Source: Bacteroidia bacterium (GTDB lineage Bacteria > Bacteroidota > Bacteroidia > Flavobacteriales_E > Vicingaceae). Taken from it: a stretch of 32,511 bases of DNA. Positions 16,700 through 26,220 of this stretch are shown piece after piece; the stretch's first letter is position 1, and the number at the start of each line of letters is the position of its first letter. The position numbers were made by a program, and so were the translations under genes. The stretch spans positions 1 to 32,511 of the forward strand of contig JAUHYR010000027.1 of NCBI GenBank assembly GCA_030426475.1, given 5' to 3'. The notes under the pieces were generated by a model. That model searched no databases. It had not been told where the DNA came from and was given only the letters and a program-made list of their open reading frames with translations.

Positions 16700-17861
16700 T
16701 TCTCTTACAAATCACACAAACTTGTTTGTTGTTTAAGATGGTGGTAAAGAATGCTTGATATTCGCCACCATCTTTTATTTTAAGCCTCTTTTTAATTTGC
16801 TGTGGCGTTTCTTTAAAATTTCTGACTGCAACATTTAGTTTTCCACCTTCTATATATTTCTCAATCTTATCTTTTTGATAAGGAATGGTTTCTATTACCT
16901 CAAACAACTTACCCGGAAATTCTTTAACAATGTGATTAGAAGTGTATAAGTGAGAGTTTTTAGCTAATTTACTTACCCCAAACTCTTTTGCAACTTCGTT
17001 AAACCCTCCTGACTTCATAATAGCGGCATTAGGTTCAAATAAATAAGTCAAAGGCTGGGAATATTCAATTTCAATAGTTGATTCTTGGTAATCAAAAGAA
17101 AAAAATTCCTGGCGTCCATCTTCAATGTTTATAGTATTAACAGTAACTCCAAATTCATTTTTCCGAATTAAATAAAGAACTTCTTTACATTCATTTTTCA
17201 CTGCTACAATATGTATTTCACTTACATCCGGCAACTTATTCAACACCTCTTTTATATCAAGCAATGGGGAAACTTTAATTAAAACCTCATCAGCTATTTT
17301 TAGTAATTGAGAGCAGAGCTGCAAAACATTCGGACTATATTCCTCCAGTTTTATTTTTCGATTCCCTTCTACCCTTCTATCCGGGTCAAGAAAAATAATA
17401 TCGAAAGAAGAGTTGTTTTCCTTTAAAAAATCTTCTGCTGTTTGATTATAGTAACTAATATTTTCTTTCTCTAAAATTTTGAAATTATGAACAGTTATGT
17501 CAAATAATTCCTTTTTAGGCTCAATATAGGTTACTCTTTTAGCTTTTTGGGCAAAAAACAAAGTATCTACTCCCCAGCCACCTGTGAGATCAAGTACTGT
17601 CTTATCCTTCGCAAACTTCGATTTATACTTTGCAGTAATTTCTGAACTACTCTGTTGAAGGTTTACATCAGGCGGATAGGTAATATCATTAATATTAAAA
17701 AGGCTAGGAAACTTTTTAATGGCTTTTTGTTTGCCATTAATTTGATTGAGGATAAATTCTTTAGGAAGATGTTTTATTTTGCTAAGTTTTAAAGCTACTT
17801 CTCTGATATCATCATCAAGATGTTTTGAAATAAACTCACTGACTTCTTTAGTAAACTGCAT
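16668..17861 (-). CDS. Class I SAM-dependent methyltransferase with THUMP-like C-terminal domain
   Basis: A 397-residue probable RNA methyltransferase. After a helical N-terminus (residues 1-70), the Rossmann methyltransferase core shows motif I VLDLTGGWGVDTLFFAQ, acidic YIEPKKEL and the catalytic-type motif FLDPDRR (D-P-D in place of the common D/N-P-P-Y/F). The C-terminal third (KLNVAVRNFKETPQQIKKRLKIKDGG ... FFTTILNNKQVCVICKRI) matches the THUMP-like domain of this Bacteroidota family. The substrate is unknown; rRNA or tRNA is likely. Its start at 17861 overlaps the DUF4159 gene stop by one base, so it is the last gene of a five-gene minus-strand set. Confidence 0.83.
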   Translation of the reverse strand: MQFTKEVSEFISKHLDDDIREVALKLSKIKHLPKEFILNQINGKQKAIKKFPSLFNINDITYPPDVNLQQSSSEITAKYKSKFAKDKTVLDLTGGWGVDTLFFAQKAKRVTYIEPKKELFDITVHNFKILEKENISYYNQTAEDFLKENNSSFDIIFLDPDRRVEGNRKIKLEEYSPNVLQLCSQLLKIADEVLIKVSPLLDIKEVLNKLPDVSEIHIVAVKNECKEVLYLIRKNEFGVTVNTINIEDGRQEFFSFDYQESTIEIEYSQPLTYLFEPNAAIMKSGGFNEVAKEFGVSKLAKNSHLYTSNHIVKEFPGKLFEVIETIPYQKDKIEKYIEGGKLNVAVRNFKETPQQIKKRLKIKDGGEYQAFFTTILNNKQVCVICKRINLTSILHHQ

Positions 17862-18523
17862 TACTTTTTAGATTCGCCCATTAAAGCAAATTGCAAAATA
17901 TTTGCGCCCATTTGTAATGCTTTTTTTCTGGTCTCATCTGAATCACCATGCACAGAAGGGTCTTCCCAGCCATCTCCTAAATCACATTCATAAGTGTAAA
18001 AACAAACCAGTTTTCCTTCATAAATTAATCCAAAGCCTTGTGCGGGTTTATTATCATGCTCATGAATTTTTGGTAAACTGCTGAACTTATATTTCTGGTG
18101 ATAGATAGGATGAGAATAGGGGATTTCAATAAAATCTAACTCAGGAAAAACTTTTTTCATTTCTCTTCTTATAAACTTATCCATTCCGTAATTATCATCA
18201 ATATGAAGAAAGCCACCGGAAGTAAGGTAAAGTCTTAAATTTTCTACTTCCTGACTATTAAAAATAACATTACCATGACCTGTTAAATGCAAAAAAGGAT
18301 AATTAAAAATATCAGGGCTGCCTACTTCTATTTCGGCTTGTTCAGGGTTAATGTTTGTTCCTAAATTTTGATTGCAAAACTTAATTAAATTGGGCAAAGA
18401 AGTTTCTCTATTGGAATACCAGTCACCGCCTCCATTATATTTTAACAATGCAATCTGATAGGAATAGTTATTACTAAACGAAAAGAAAAAGAGGCTAGAT
18501 ATGATAATTAAGAAAACTCTCAT
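17861..18523 (-). CDS. DUF4159 domain protein (secreted)
   Basis: A 220-residue protein with an N-terminal hydrophobic signal (MRVFLIIISSLFFFSFSNN). The rest matches the DUF4159 pattern: ALLKYNGGGDWYSN, LPNLIKFCNQ, FLHLTGHGNVIF, LRLYLTSGGFLHIDDNYGMDKFIRREM, IPYSHPIYHQKYKF, LVCFYTYECDLGDGWEDPSVHGDS. In the known family this region has a glutamine-amidotransferase-like fold; the activity is not known. The many His and Asp residues (HIDDN, SHPIY) could bind metal, which is inference. It overlaps both neighbours by one base (stop/start), so it is translated with the VOC protein and the methyltransferase. Confidence 0.85.
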   Translation of the reverse strand: MRVFLIIISSLFFFSFSNNYSYQIALLKYNGGGDWYSNRETSLPNLIKFCNQNLGTNINPEQAEIEVGSPDIFNYPFLHLTGHGNVIFNSQEVENLRLYLTSGGFLHIDDNYGMDKFIRREMKKVFPELDFIEIPYSHPIYHQKYKFSSLPKIHEHDNKPAQGFGLIYEGKLVCFYTYECDLGDGWEDPSVHGDSDETRKKALQMGANILQFALMGESKK

Positions 18524-18939
18524 TAATGTGTTGTATTTCCATCTGCAAAGTCACCAATTGATTGGTCAATCGGCTCCCATAATTCTATTTTATTTCCTTC
18601 CGGATCCATGATATGAGCAAATTTTCCATAGTCATAGGTTTGTATTTCACCCACTACCTTAACGTCATTTTTCTTTAATTCTTCTAACAACCACTCTAAA
18701 TTTTCTACCCTGTAATTAATCATGAACTCCTTTTGAGACGGAGCAAAATACTTTGTATCGGCAGTAAACGGACTCCACTGCGTATAACATACTTCTTCCG
18801 GTTTGTCTGCATTTCTCCACTCAAATGTACTTCCGTAATCATCCGTTTTTAATCCTAGATTTTCGGAATACCAATCTTTCATTTTTTTAGGGTCTTGGCA
18901 TTTAAAAAAAATACCGCCTATTCCTGTTACTTTTTTCAT
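18523..18939 (-). CDS. VOC family (glyoxalase/bleomycin-resistance-like) protein
   Basis: A 138-residue protein of the vicinal oxygen chelate fold, made of two beta-alpha-beta-beta-beta units. The first unit starts GIGGIFFKCQDPKKMKDWYSENLGLKTDDYGSTFEW and the second ends AHIMDPEGNKIELWEPID, the usual VOC ending with a metal-ligand Glu in IELWE. Members include glyoxalase I, dioxygenases and resistance proteins; nothing here fixes the substrate. It lies 11 bases downstream of rsmE and overlaps the next gene by one base. Confidence 0.9.
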   Translation of the reverse strand: MKKVTGIGGIFFKCQDPKKMKDWYSENLGLKTDDYGSTFEWRNADKPEEVCYTQWSPFTADTKYFAPSQKEFMINYRVENLEWLLEELKKNDVKVVGEIQTYDYGKFAHIMDPEGNKIELWEPIDQSIGDFADGNTTH

Positions 18940-18950
18940 CTCATTATATA

Positions 18951-19646
18951 TTAAAGGTATTTCGCTAAATTACAAATTTCGCAAGCAACTACACCTGCTG
19001 TTTCAGTTCGTAATCTGGAATTTCCTAAACTACATTCTTTAAACCCTGATTTAACGGCCAATTGAATTTCATCATGGCTAAAATCTCCTTCGGGTCCAAT
19101 CATCACCAAAATATCCTGACTAGTATTCAATTGCTTTATTAAATGCTGATTTTCTTCAGTTTCGCAATGGGCAATATACTTTTGTGTTTCCTGAACAGAG
19201 TTAATAAAATCAGGAAAGCTTGTCAATTCATTTAGTTTCGGTAAAAAGTAATTCTTAGACTGCTTCATTCCGGAAATAAGTATGTTTTGTAAACGGTCTA
19301 ATTTTAATTTCTTACGCTCACTATTTTCCGTAAGAATCGGAGTTATTTCAGAAACACCTATCTCTACAGACTTTTCAGCAAACCATTCATACCTATCCAT
19401 ATTTTTTGTGGGAGCTATTGCAATGTGAATTTTAGGTTTTGATTCTTCAAACTGAGCAGATTGAATGATTTTGTACTCACAGTTTTTCTTATCAGCAATT
19501 TTAATCTCTGCATCAACTAAAACTCCTTTGCCGTTAACTAACTGAATTTTATCACCGACCTTTTTTCGTAAAACCTTAACAGCATGATGAGCTTCCGCTT
19601 CACTTAACTTTAAATCATCTATATTTTCCTGATAAAAAATAGCCAT
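18951..19646 (-). CDS. rsmE: 16S rRNA (uracil-1498-N3)-methyltransferase
   Basis: A 231-residue SPOUT-class methyltransferase that modifies U1498 of 16S rRNA near the decoding site. The N-terminal PUA-like part has the expected LSEAEAHHAVKVLRKKVGDKIQLVNGKG. The knotted SAM-binding part has IAIAPTKNMDRYEWFAEKSVEIGVSEITPILTENSERK, MIGPEGDFSHDEIQLA and SLGNSRLRTETAGVVA. Length and motif order are complete. The start codon follows the porin stop directly, with no gap, so it is translated in the porin transcript. Confidence 0.95.
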   Translation of the reverse strand: MAIFYQENIDDLKLSEAEAHHAVKVLRKKVGDKIQLVNGKGVLVDAEIKIADKKNCEYKIIQSAQFEESKPKIHIAIAPTKNMDRYEWFAEKSVEIGVSEITPILTENSERKKLKLDRLQNILISGMKQSKNYFLPKLNELTSFPDFINSVQETQKYIAHCETEENQHLIKQLNTSQDILVMIGPEGDFSHDEIQLAVKSGFKECSLGNSRLRTETAGVVACEICNLAKYL

Positions 19647-21371
19647 CTAGTCTAAAAATTTCCACTCTATCCCAAACTTAAATGTTCTGTCCGGCATGGG
19701 ATAGTTTTGAATGGTGTAATAATTATATCCAAAGAAACCGGAATTAAAATGATCTACTCTAAAGAATAGTTTAGCCCGCTTAATATAAAGATTTAAAAAT
19801 CCATTGAGGTAAGGGTATTGACCAATCTTCTCAGAACTGGAGCTTAAATAAAACTGGGCTGTAGCAGGATTATAATCATACCCTACATAATCTGAAAAAT
19901 ACCAGACATCACCACCTAGTCTGAATTTTAAGGCCTTTTTGAATAAATAGTTTTCAAAATAAAGCGTTGCTGAAGAAACTAGGTCAGGTAAAGGGAGTAG
20001 GTTTTCATTACTAAACCACTGGTAAGCCACATTATACTTTAAGTGAATATTTTTTAATGCTACATGCCCGAATACATTGAATTTATAGGTTTGAATCAAT
20101 TCTGTGCTTTGTAAAGGAGTAGCCGTTTTTCCAAAATAAATATAATCAACAATATTAACCGAAGCAACACTTGCATTAAGCAATCTGTTATGGTTATAGG
20201 TAATTTCAAAGCCGTAAGACTGTTGGTTTTTGAGATTGTTATTCCAGATAAAATTATTAGCAGAATAATGATTTAAGAAAACTTCCGGCACACTATTATT
20301 AAGGTTAGCACGGAGTGAAATTCGACTGGTGTCATCAATATTGTAAGTTAAATCAGCATCAAAAGAATAAGACCCTTTTTGATAGCCATCCACTCCATAC
20401 TTAGAAGCAAATCCAACCACAATACTTTTTGATAAATAAGAAAAATCAAGCCCGGCATAAAGGTTAATAAATGAACTGTCGACCAATTGATTTTGGTTAT
20501 ACTTCACATCTTCATAACTACCATAGGGAGAAAACATTAACAGATTACTATCTTTTTTGATTTTATAATTAAACCTAAGCTCATTTATTATGCTTTCTTG
20601 CAAAATAGAGTCATTGGTAAGTGTACTGTCTAAATAAATATTATCATAAAACAGAGGTAAGGTGGTTAAATCTTCCAGATACCTTTTTTGCTTTTTGTTC
20701 ATGAAAATCAAATGCTCTAACTCAAATGATGAAAGAACTAGAGAATCTTTTCCTTTAAATAGCCTGACATTTTGCTGAACTCCATAAAAATTATTTTTCA
20801 TGGTATTGGTGGCAGAAATATTAACCGGCATAATTGCCCGGTTATCAATAAGGTTCTCTTCAAAATCTAAAGGGTCAGAAATCCCCCCATTTTCCTGAAA
20901 GCCTAACTTATTAAAAACTGCAAACGGATGTATTTGATAGGCTTCACTCTTTGTTTTATAGTTTGCCTCAAACCGCACATTTTGATGGTTATTTTCCTGA
21001 TTTTGGTAAAACCCGCCTGATTTCAACTTCTTAAAATCAAATACCAAATCTATTTGGCTACCTAACTTTTGCTTATGCCTGAATTCAAAATCTTGCTCGG
21101 TAGGAGTTCCCAGAAGGTATCTAACCGTACTAAAAGAAGAATCTGTTATTCTATCTCTGGTTAATGATTCTTTTAAAGAATATTGTAAATACTGATTGTC
21201 CCCAGTAAAAGTAAGTGGCTTAGCCTCATACATCAGCGAAAAAGCGTTACTTCCTTTATTCCCAAGTATCGCTTTAGAAAAATTATAATCCAGAGAATCT
21301 ATCCGTTGTGCAAGTACAATTTGAGAAAGCACAACAAAAAGGGCAAACAGACTTATTTTAAATACTGACAT
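19647..21371 (-). CDS. Putative porin of Bacteroidota type
   Basis: A 574-residue outer-membrane protein. The start at 21371 gives a clean signal peptide (MSVFKISLFALFVVLSQIVLAQ); an upstream ATG at 21398 would add nine residues with no support. The mature protein is a series of amphipathic beta strands with aromatic girdle residues (LNASVASVNIVDYIYFGKT, LKFRLGGDVWYFSDYVGYDYN, AKLFFRVDHFNSGFFGYNYYT) and ends PDRTFKFGIEWKFLD. I recognise the overall pattern of the 'putative porin' family of this phylum. Substrate unknown. It heads a five-gene set with rsmE, VOC, DUF4159 and methyltransferase genes, joined by overlaps or gaps of 11 bases or less. Confidence 0.82.
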   Translation of the reverse strand: MSVFKISLFALFVVLSQIVLAQRIDSLDYNFSKAILGNKGSNAFSLMYEAKPLTFTGDNQYLQYSLKESLTRDRITDSSFSTVRYLLGTPTEQDFEFRHKQKLGSQIDLVFDFKKLKSGGFYQNQENNHQNVRFEANYKTKSEAYQIHPFAVFNKLGFQENGGISDPLDFEENLIDNRAIMPVNISATNTMKNNFYGVQQNVRLFKGKDSLVLSSFELEHLIFMNKKQKRYLEDLTTLPLFYDNIYLDSTLTNDSILQESIINELRFNYKIKKDSNLLMFSPYGSYEDVKYNQNQLVDSSFINLYAGLDFSYLSKSIVVGFASKYGVDGYQKGSYSFDADLTYNIDDTSRISLRANLNNSVPEVFLNHYSANNFIWNNNLKNQQSYGFEITYNHNRLLNASVASVNIVDYIYFGKTATPLQSTELIQTYKFNVFGHVALKNIHLKYNVAYQWFSNENLLPLPDLVSSATLYFENYLFKKALKFRLGGDVWYFSDYVGYDYNPATAQFYLSSSSEKIGQYPYLNGFLNLYIKRAKLFFRVDHFNSGFFGYNYYTIQNYPMPDRTFKFGIEWKFLD

Positions 21372-21440
21372 TATGCTTAGTGGCAAGATAAGCCACAAAT
21401 GTAATGAAAGATGATAATCTTAAAGGAAATGGCATGAAAT

Positions 21441-21468
21441 AAAAAATCCCGCCTTTTTGAGGCGGGAT
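21441..21468 (-). terminator. Intrinsic terminator of rpmH
   Basis: TCCCGCC at 21447-21453 pairs with GGCGGGA at 21461-21467, with a 7-base loop. On the minus strand it is followed by six T (21446 to 21441). It lies 17 bases past the rpmH stop and keeps rpmH transcripts out of the porin operon. Confidence 0.88.
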
Positions 21469-21484
21469 AAAATTGGGATTTATA

Positions 21485-21655
<171 letters not shown>

Positions 21656-21685
21656 TTAAATCTTCTTTTCCTTAAAAACGGGTGG

Positions 21686-21714
21686 CAAATATAATTGTAT
21701 TTTTATAACTACAA
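21686..21714 (-). promoter_or_regulatory. Bacteroidota sigma-A promoter of rpmH
   Basis: On the minus strand TTG (21714-21712) is followed after 18 bases by TATATTTG (21693-21686). This is the best full match to the TTTG / TAnnTTTG promoter in the window. The box ends 42 bases before the ATG at 21643. Confidence 0.75.
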
Positions 21715-21747
21715 AAACAAAAAAGCCAAAAACTTGTTCTGAATTAT

Positions 21748-21755
21748 TACTTTTG
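21748..21755 (+). promoter_or_regulatory. Promoter -7 box (TAnnTTTG) of the ABC exporter gene
   Basis: TACTTTTG ends 13 bases before the ATG at 21769. A TTG lies 11 bases upstream of the box, closer than a normal -33 element. The predicted leader is about 10 bases. Confidence 0.55.
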
Positions 21756-21768
21756 CGCAAATTTAGGA

Positions 21769-23556
21769 ATGTCTAAGGAAGAAAAAAAGCAAAAAATCAC
21801 TAAAGAGGGCTTTCAGCAATCATTAAGGATATTTAAGTACGTTGGACCTTACAAGTGGTATTTAGTAGGAGGGATGATATTTCTGGGGCTCTCTACGGCT
21901 ACCTCATTAACTTTTCCAAAATTAATGGGCGATATGCTTGACGCCTCTAATTCAGAAGGTTTCAATTTATTAAACTCAAATAGCTTAAGCACCATTACCT
22001 TTTGGCTCTTTGCCGTCTTCTTATTACAAGCCATAGCTTCTTTTTTAAGAATGTATTTCTTTACCTACGCTACTGAAGGTTTTTTAGCATCTCTAAGAAG
22101 TGAAGCGTTTGGGCATATTATCAGCCTGCCCATGAAGTTTTTTAATGAAAAAAGAGTTGGGGAGCTAAGTAGTAGAATTCAGGCAGACATAAGTTTGTTA
22201 CAAGAAACCTTTATGACCACCCTGGCGGAGTTCTTCAGAGGTGTTTTAACTATTGTGGTAGGTATCACCTTAGTGTCGGTTTATTCATTTGAATTAACCA
22301 TTCTTATTTTATGTACCATTCCCCCTATCGTTATTATTGCGGTGGTATTTGGGAAATACATCAAAAAGCTATCAAAACAAACACAGGAAAAGATTGCAGA
22401 GTCCAATGTTATCTTAGAGGAAAGCTTTCAGGGAATTATTAATGTGAAGTCTTTCACCAATGAAAAATTTGAAAAAAGCAGATATAACAGCTCCGTAGCT
22501 GACGCCAAAAAACTAGCTGTCAAAAATGGTATCTGGAGGGGAGCGTTTATTGGCTTAATGATTTTAATGGGCTCATCAGCCATTGCTTTATTTATATGGA
22601 GAGCCGTTTTACTTAAAGATGCAGGCGAGCTTGAAATTGGCGAATTAACCTCTTTTGTGCTTTACTCGATTATGGTTGGAGCTTCTTTTGCGGGTATTCC
22701 GCAAACATTTGCGGGTATTCAAAAAGCCATAGGTAGCACCGAAAACCTCTTTAATATTATTGATGAAAAAGAAGAGTTCTTAAATGAATTGAAATCTGAA
22801 ACTAAAGCCGTACAAGGAAAAGTGGAGTTCAAAAATGTTTCATTCTCTTACCCCAGCCGAAAAGAAATTGCAGTGCTAAATGACATTAGTTTTGAGGTAG
22901 AAGCAGGCAAAAAAATGGCACTCGTTGGGCCCTCCGGTTCAGGAAAAACCACTATTGCCAATTTACTAATGCGCTTCTACCCTATTTCAAATGGAGAAAT
23001 ACTAATCGACTCTGAAAACATTAATAAGTTTGACTTAACCTATATTAGAGAACAAATAGGTATTGTTCCTCAAGATGTATTTTTATTTGGTGGAACCATC
23101 AAAGAAAATATAGCTTACGGAAATACAGCAGCATCAGAAGAAGAAATAGTAGAAGCCGCTAAAAAAGCATTTGCCTGGGAATTTATCGAGCGTTTACCTG
23201 AAAAACTAGAGACTTTAGTTGGTGAAAGAGGTATTCAGCTTTCAGGTGGTCAACGTCAAAGAATAGCCATTGCAAGAGCTATACTTAAAAATCCGGCTAT
23301 TTTAATTCTTGATGAAGCTACCTCTTCTCTTGACTCTGAATCGGAAAAGCTAGTACAACAAGCTTTAGACATTGTTATGGAAGATAGAACTTCCATTATC
23401 ATTGCTCACAGGTTATCCACCATTCGAAAAGCAGATAAAATACTTGTATTAGACAAAGGAAAAATGATAGAATTCGGCAATCACAATGACTTAATTGCCA
23501 AAGAGGGCGGGCTTTACAAAAAAATGAGTGAGCTTCAATTTATCAACGAAATATAA
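21769..23556 (+). CDS. ABC exporter, fused membrane and ATPase domains (MsbA/lipid-exporter-like)
   Basis: A 595-residue half-transporter that works as a dimer in the inner membrane. Residues of about 30-330 form a six-helix ABC exporter membrane domain (YLVGGMIFLGLSTATSL, ITFWLFAVFLLQAIASF, VVGITLVSVYSFEL, ILILCTIPPIVIIAVVFG). The ATPase domain follows: Walker A GPSGSGKTT at 387-395, Q-loop GIVPQDVFLF, signature LSGGQ at 491-495, Walker B ILILDEA with Asp515-Glu516 and the switch His in IIAHRLS. The family includes MsbA-type lipid A flippases and multidrug exporters. The substrate cannot be told. It is transcribed alone, divergent from rpmH. Confidence 0.92.
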   Translation: MSKEEKKQKITKEGFQQSLRIFKYVGPYKWYLVGGMIFLGLSTATSLTFPKLMGDMLDASNSEGFNLLNSNSLSTITFWLFAVFLLQAIASFLRMYFFTYATEGFLASLRSEAFGHIISLPMKFFNEKRVGELSSRIQADISLLQETFMTTLAEFFRGVLTIVVGITLVSVYSFELTILILCTIPPIVIIAVVFGKYIKKLSKQTQEKIAESNVILEESFQGIINVKSFTNEKFEKSRYNSSVADAKKLAVKNGIWRGAFIGLMILMGSSAIALFIWRAVLLKDAGELEIGELTSFVLYSIMVGASFAGIPQTFAGIQKAIGSTENLFNIIDEKEEFLNELKSETKAVQGKVEFKNVSFSYPSRKEIAVLNDISFEVEAGKKMALVGPSGSGKTTIANLLMRFYPISNGEILIDSENINKFDLTYIREQIGIVPQDVFLFGGTIKENIAYGNTAASEEEIVEAAKKAFAWEFIERLPEKLETLVGERGIQLSGGQRQRIAIARAILKNPAILILDEATSSLDSESEKLVQQALDIVMEDRTSIIIAHRLSTIRKADKILVLDKGKMIEFGNHNDLIAKEGGLYKKMSELQFINEI

Positions 23557-23815
23557 TTTAATATTCAATCAACCTATTTTACCAAAATTATCATTAAAAT
23601 TGCAGCCCTTAATGAGTTAAAAAAGAAATGAAAATTAAGTTATCGATAATTTTTACTTCAGATATAAATCAGCTTAGCTACATTAAACAAAAGCTCAGCT
23701 CCATCTTCCTATTTACTCACAATTTCTCTACTGTTTATTTGCCTATTAGAATTTGATTGGTATATTGAAACTCAATACAATCAATTAAAAAATTCTATAT
23801 TACTTTTAAAGGCAA

Positions 23816-25207
23816 ATGAAAAATAAATATTACGACTTAATAGACCAGACTTTTGATTTTCCGCAAGATGACTTTAGCGTTGAAGATAATGAGTTACTAT
23901 TTCATGATATGAATATGATGGACATTGTGAGAGAACATGGAAGTCCACTAAAGTTTACTTATTTACCCAAAATCGGAGATAACATTAATAAGGTAAAAGG
24001 ATGGTTTGAAAATGCTTTTGACAAAAACCATTATAAGGCCAACTACCATTATTGTTATTGTACCAAAAGCTCTCATTTTTCTTATGTAATTGAAGAAGCT
24101 TTAAAGCATGATATTAAACTGGAAACCTCTTCTGCATTTGATATTAATATTATTGAAAATCTTTATGACAAAGGATTGATTGATAATACAAAAATGATTA
24201 TCCACAACGGTTACAAAAAAGCTAATTATGTAGAAAGTATTTCAAGGTTGCAGAAAAAAGGCTTTACCAATGTTTTACCTGTTTTGGATAATACCGATGA
24301 ACTTGAAATATTAGAAAACAATCTTGAAAAGCCTTTTCAGGTTGGAATTAGAATTGCTTCTGAAGAAGAGCCAAAGTTTGAATTTTACACCTCTCGTCTA
24401 GGAATCGGTTACAAGCAAATCATCAAATTTTACAAAGAACGTATTCACAACAACCCCAATGTAGAGTTGCGGATGCTACACTTCTTTGTAAATACAGGAA
24501 TCAATGACAATGCCTATTACTGGAATGAGTTAAATAAATGTTTAAGGGTTTACTGCGAATTAAAAAAGATTTGCCCTACACTTAATGCACTTAACTTAGG
24601 CGGAGGCTTTCCAATTAAAAATTCCTTGGCGTTTAATTTCGATTACGAATACATTATTAATGAAATAGCCTACCAAATCAAATCTATTTGTGACGAAAAC
24701 TTTTTACCGGTTCCTGATTTATATACAGAGTTTGGCTCTTATACCGTAGGAGAAAGTGGTGGCGTAGTATTTTCAGTACTACACCAAAAGAAGCAAAACG
24801 ACAAAGAAAAATGGGATATGATAGACGGCTCATTTATGACCACACTTCCTGACACATGGGCTATTAACAAACGATTCATTATGTTACCATTAAATAGGTG
24901 GGACAGTGAATACGAAAGAGTTTTCTTAGGTGGCTTAACTTGTGACAGTGATGATTATTACAATTCAGAGCAGCATGTAAATGCCATTTATCTTCCAAGA
25001 TATAATCCGGAAGAAAAACTTTACATCGGTTTTTTCCATACAGGTGCTTATCAAGACACCATTGGAGGTTTTGGAGGAATTCAACATTGTTTAATACCTA
25101 AACCAAAACACATCTTAATTGACCGAGACGAAGATGACAACATCACCACAAAAGTGTTTTCAGAAGAACAATCTCCTGACCAAATGCTTAAATTATTAGG
25201 ATATTAA
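23816..25207 (+). CDS. speA: Arginine decarboxylase (PLP fold III, Bacteroidota type)
   Basis: A 463-residue PLP enzyme that converts arginine to agmatine for polyamine synthesis. It has the alanine-racemase-like barrel with the PLP lysine at Lys84 (CYCTKSSHFSYV), the phosphate-binding glycines in LNLGGGFPI, and the C-terminal GLTCDSDD motif whose Cys and Asp complete the active site across the dimer. It is shorter than the 630-residue SpeA of E. coli, as is usual for the Bacteroidota form. Diaminopimelate and carboxynorspermidine decarboxylases share the fold, but the overall match and the downstream deoxyhypusine-synthase homologue favour arginine decarboxylase. The next gene starts 21 bases later, so they are cotranscribed. 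Confidence 0.85.
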   Translation: MKNKYYDLIDQTFDFPQDDFSVEDNELLFHDMNMMDIVREHGSPLKFTYLPKIGDNINKVKGWFENAFDKNHYKANYHYCYCTKSSHFSYVIEEALKHDIKLETSSAFDINIIENLYDKGLIDNTKMIIHNGYKKANYVESISRLQKKGFTNVLPVLDNTDELEILENNLEKPFQVGIRIASEEEPKFEFYTSRLGIGYKQIIKFYKERIHNNPNVELRMLHFFVNTGINDNAYYWNELNKCLRVYCELKKICPTLNALNLGGGFPIKNSLAFNFDYEYIINEIAYQIKSICDENFLPVPDLYTEFGSYTVGESGGVVFSVLHQKKQNDKEKWDMIDGSFMTTLPDTWAINKRFIMLPLNRWDSEYERVFLGGLTCDSDDYYNSEQHVNAIYLPRYNPEEKLYIGFFHTGAYQDTIGGFGGIQHCLIPKPKHILIDRDEDDNITTKVFSEEQSPDQMLKLLGY

Positions 25208-25228
25208 TTAAAAAATAAAACAAACATT

Positions 25229-26203
25229 ATGAGTAAAGGACCCATTTCTCAATTCATTGAAAAAAACTATTTACACTTTAATGCAGCCGCATTGGTAGAT
25301 GCTGCAAAAGGTTACGAACAACACCTAACCGAAGGCGGAAAAATGATGATTACTCTTGCCGGTGCAATGAGTACTGCTGAGCTAGGAAAATCGTTGGCAG
25401 AAATGATTAGAAACGGAAAGGTGGATATCATTTCTTGCACAGGCGCAAACCTTGAAGAAGACATTATGAACCTGGTAGCTCACTCACATTACAAAAGAGT
25501 GCCTAACTACAGAGATTTAAGTCCGCAAGATGAGTGGGATTTATTAGAAAATCATTACAACAGAGTTACCGATACTTGTATCCCGGAAGAAGAAGCTTTT
25601 AGAAGATTACAAAAACACATTCACAAAATTTGGAAAGATGCAGATGATAAAGGCGAACGTTTCTTTCCGCATGAGTATATGTACAAGATTTTACTTTCGG
25701 GTGAATTAGAACAGTACTATGAAATTGACCCAAAAGACAGTTGGATGCTTGCAGCTGCCGAAAAGAATTTACCCATTGTAGTTCCGGGTTGGGAAGACAG
25801 TACTATGGGAAACATTTTTGCTTCTTATGTAATAAAAGGAGAAATGAAAGCTACTACCATGAAGTCAGGAATTGAATACATGGCATGGTTAGCAGATTGG
25901 TATGTAAAAAATTCATCAGGCAAAGGCGTTGGCTTTTTCCAGATTGGTGGCGGTATTGCCGGAGACTTCCCTATTTGTGTAGTTCCAATGCTTTACCAAG
26001 ATATGGAAATGGAGAACATTCCTTTCTGGAGTTATTTCTGTCAGACATCAGATTCTACAACTAGTTACGGTTCTTATTCAGGTGCTGTGCCAAACGAAAA
26101 AATCACTTGGGGGAAATTGGACATCAATACACCTAAGTTTATCGTTGAATCAGACGCCACTATTGTTGCTCCGTTAATTTTTGCCTGGGTATTGGATATG
26201 TAA
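25229..26203 (+). CDS. Deoxyhypusine synthase family protein (probable polyamine enzyme)
   Basis: A 324-residue homologue of eukaryotic and archaeal deoxyhypusine synthase. Family motifs are clear: MMITLAGAMSTAELGKSLAEMIRNGKVDIISCTGANLEED, the NAD-binding GVGFFQIGGGIAGDFPICVVPM, TTSYGSYSGAVPNEKITWGKL and the final ESDATIVAPLIFAW. Lys296 in ITWGKL is the counterpart of the catalytic lysine that holds the aminobutyl group. Bacteria lack the eIF5A substrate, so the enzyme probably moves the aminobutyl group of spermidine to a small amine; homospermidine synthase activity has been proposed for bacterial homologues. Its place next to arginine decarboxylase supports this. An agmatinase gene, which I expect between the two in related genomes, is absent. 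Confidence 0.85.
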   Translation: MSKGPISQFIEKNYLHFNAAALVDAAKGYEQHLTEGGKMMITLAGAMSTAELGKSLAEMIRNGKVDIISCTGANLEEDIMNLVAHSHYKRVPNYRDLSPQDEWDLLENHYNRVTDTCIPEEEAFRRLQKHIHKIWKDADDKGERFFPHEYMYKILLSGELEQYYEIDPKDSWMLAAAEKNLPIVVPGWEDSTMGNIFASYVIKGEMKATTMKSGIEYMAWLADWYVKNSSGKGVGFFQIGGGIAGDFPICVVPMLYQDMEMENIPFWSYFCQTSDSTTSYGSYSGAVPNEKITWGKLDINTPKFIVESDATIVAPLIFAWVLDM

Positions 26204-26220
26204 AAAATATTTCCGTAAAT

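Noticed and set aside
23557-23815. Small gene or RNA in the 259-bp gap before speA
   Set aside because: Only a 10-bp palindrome (TTATCGATAA at 23640-23649) and AT-rich sequence are visible; no frame or stable fold stands out.
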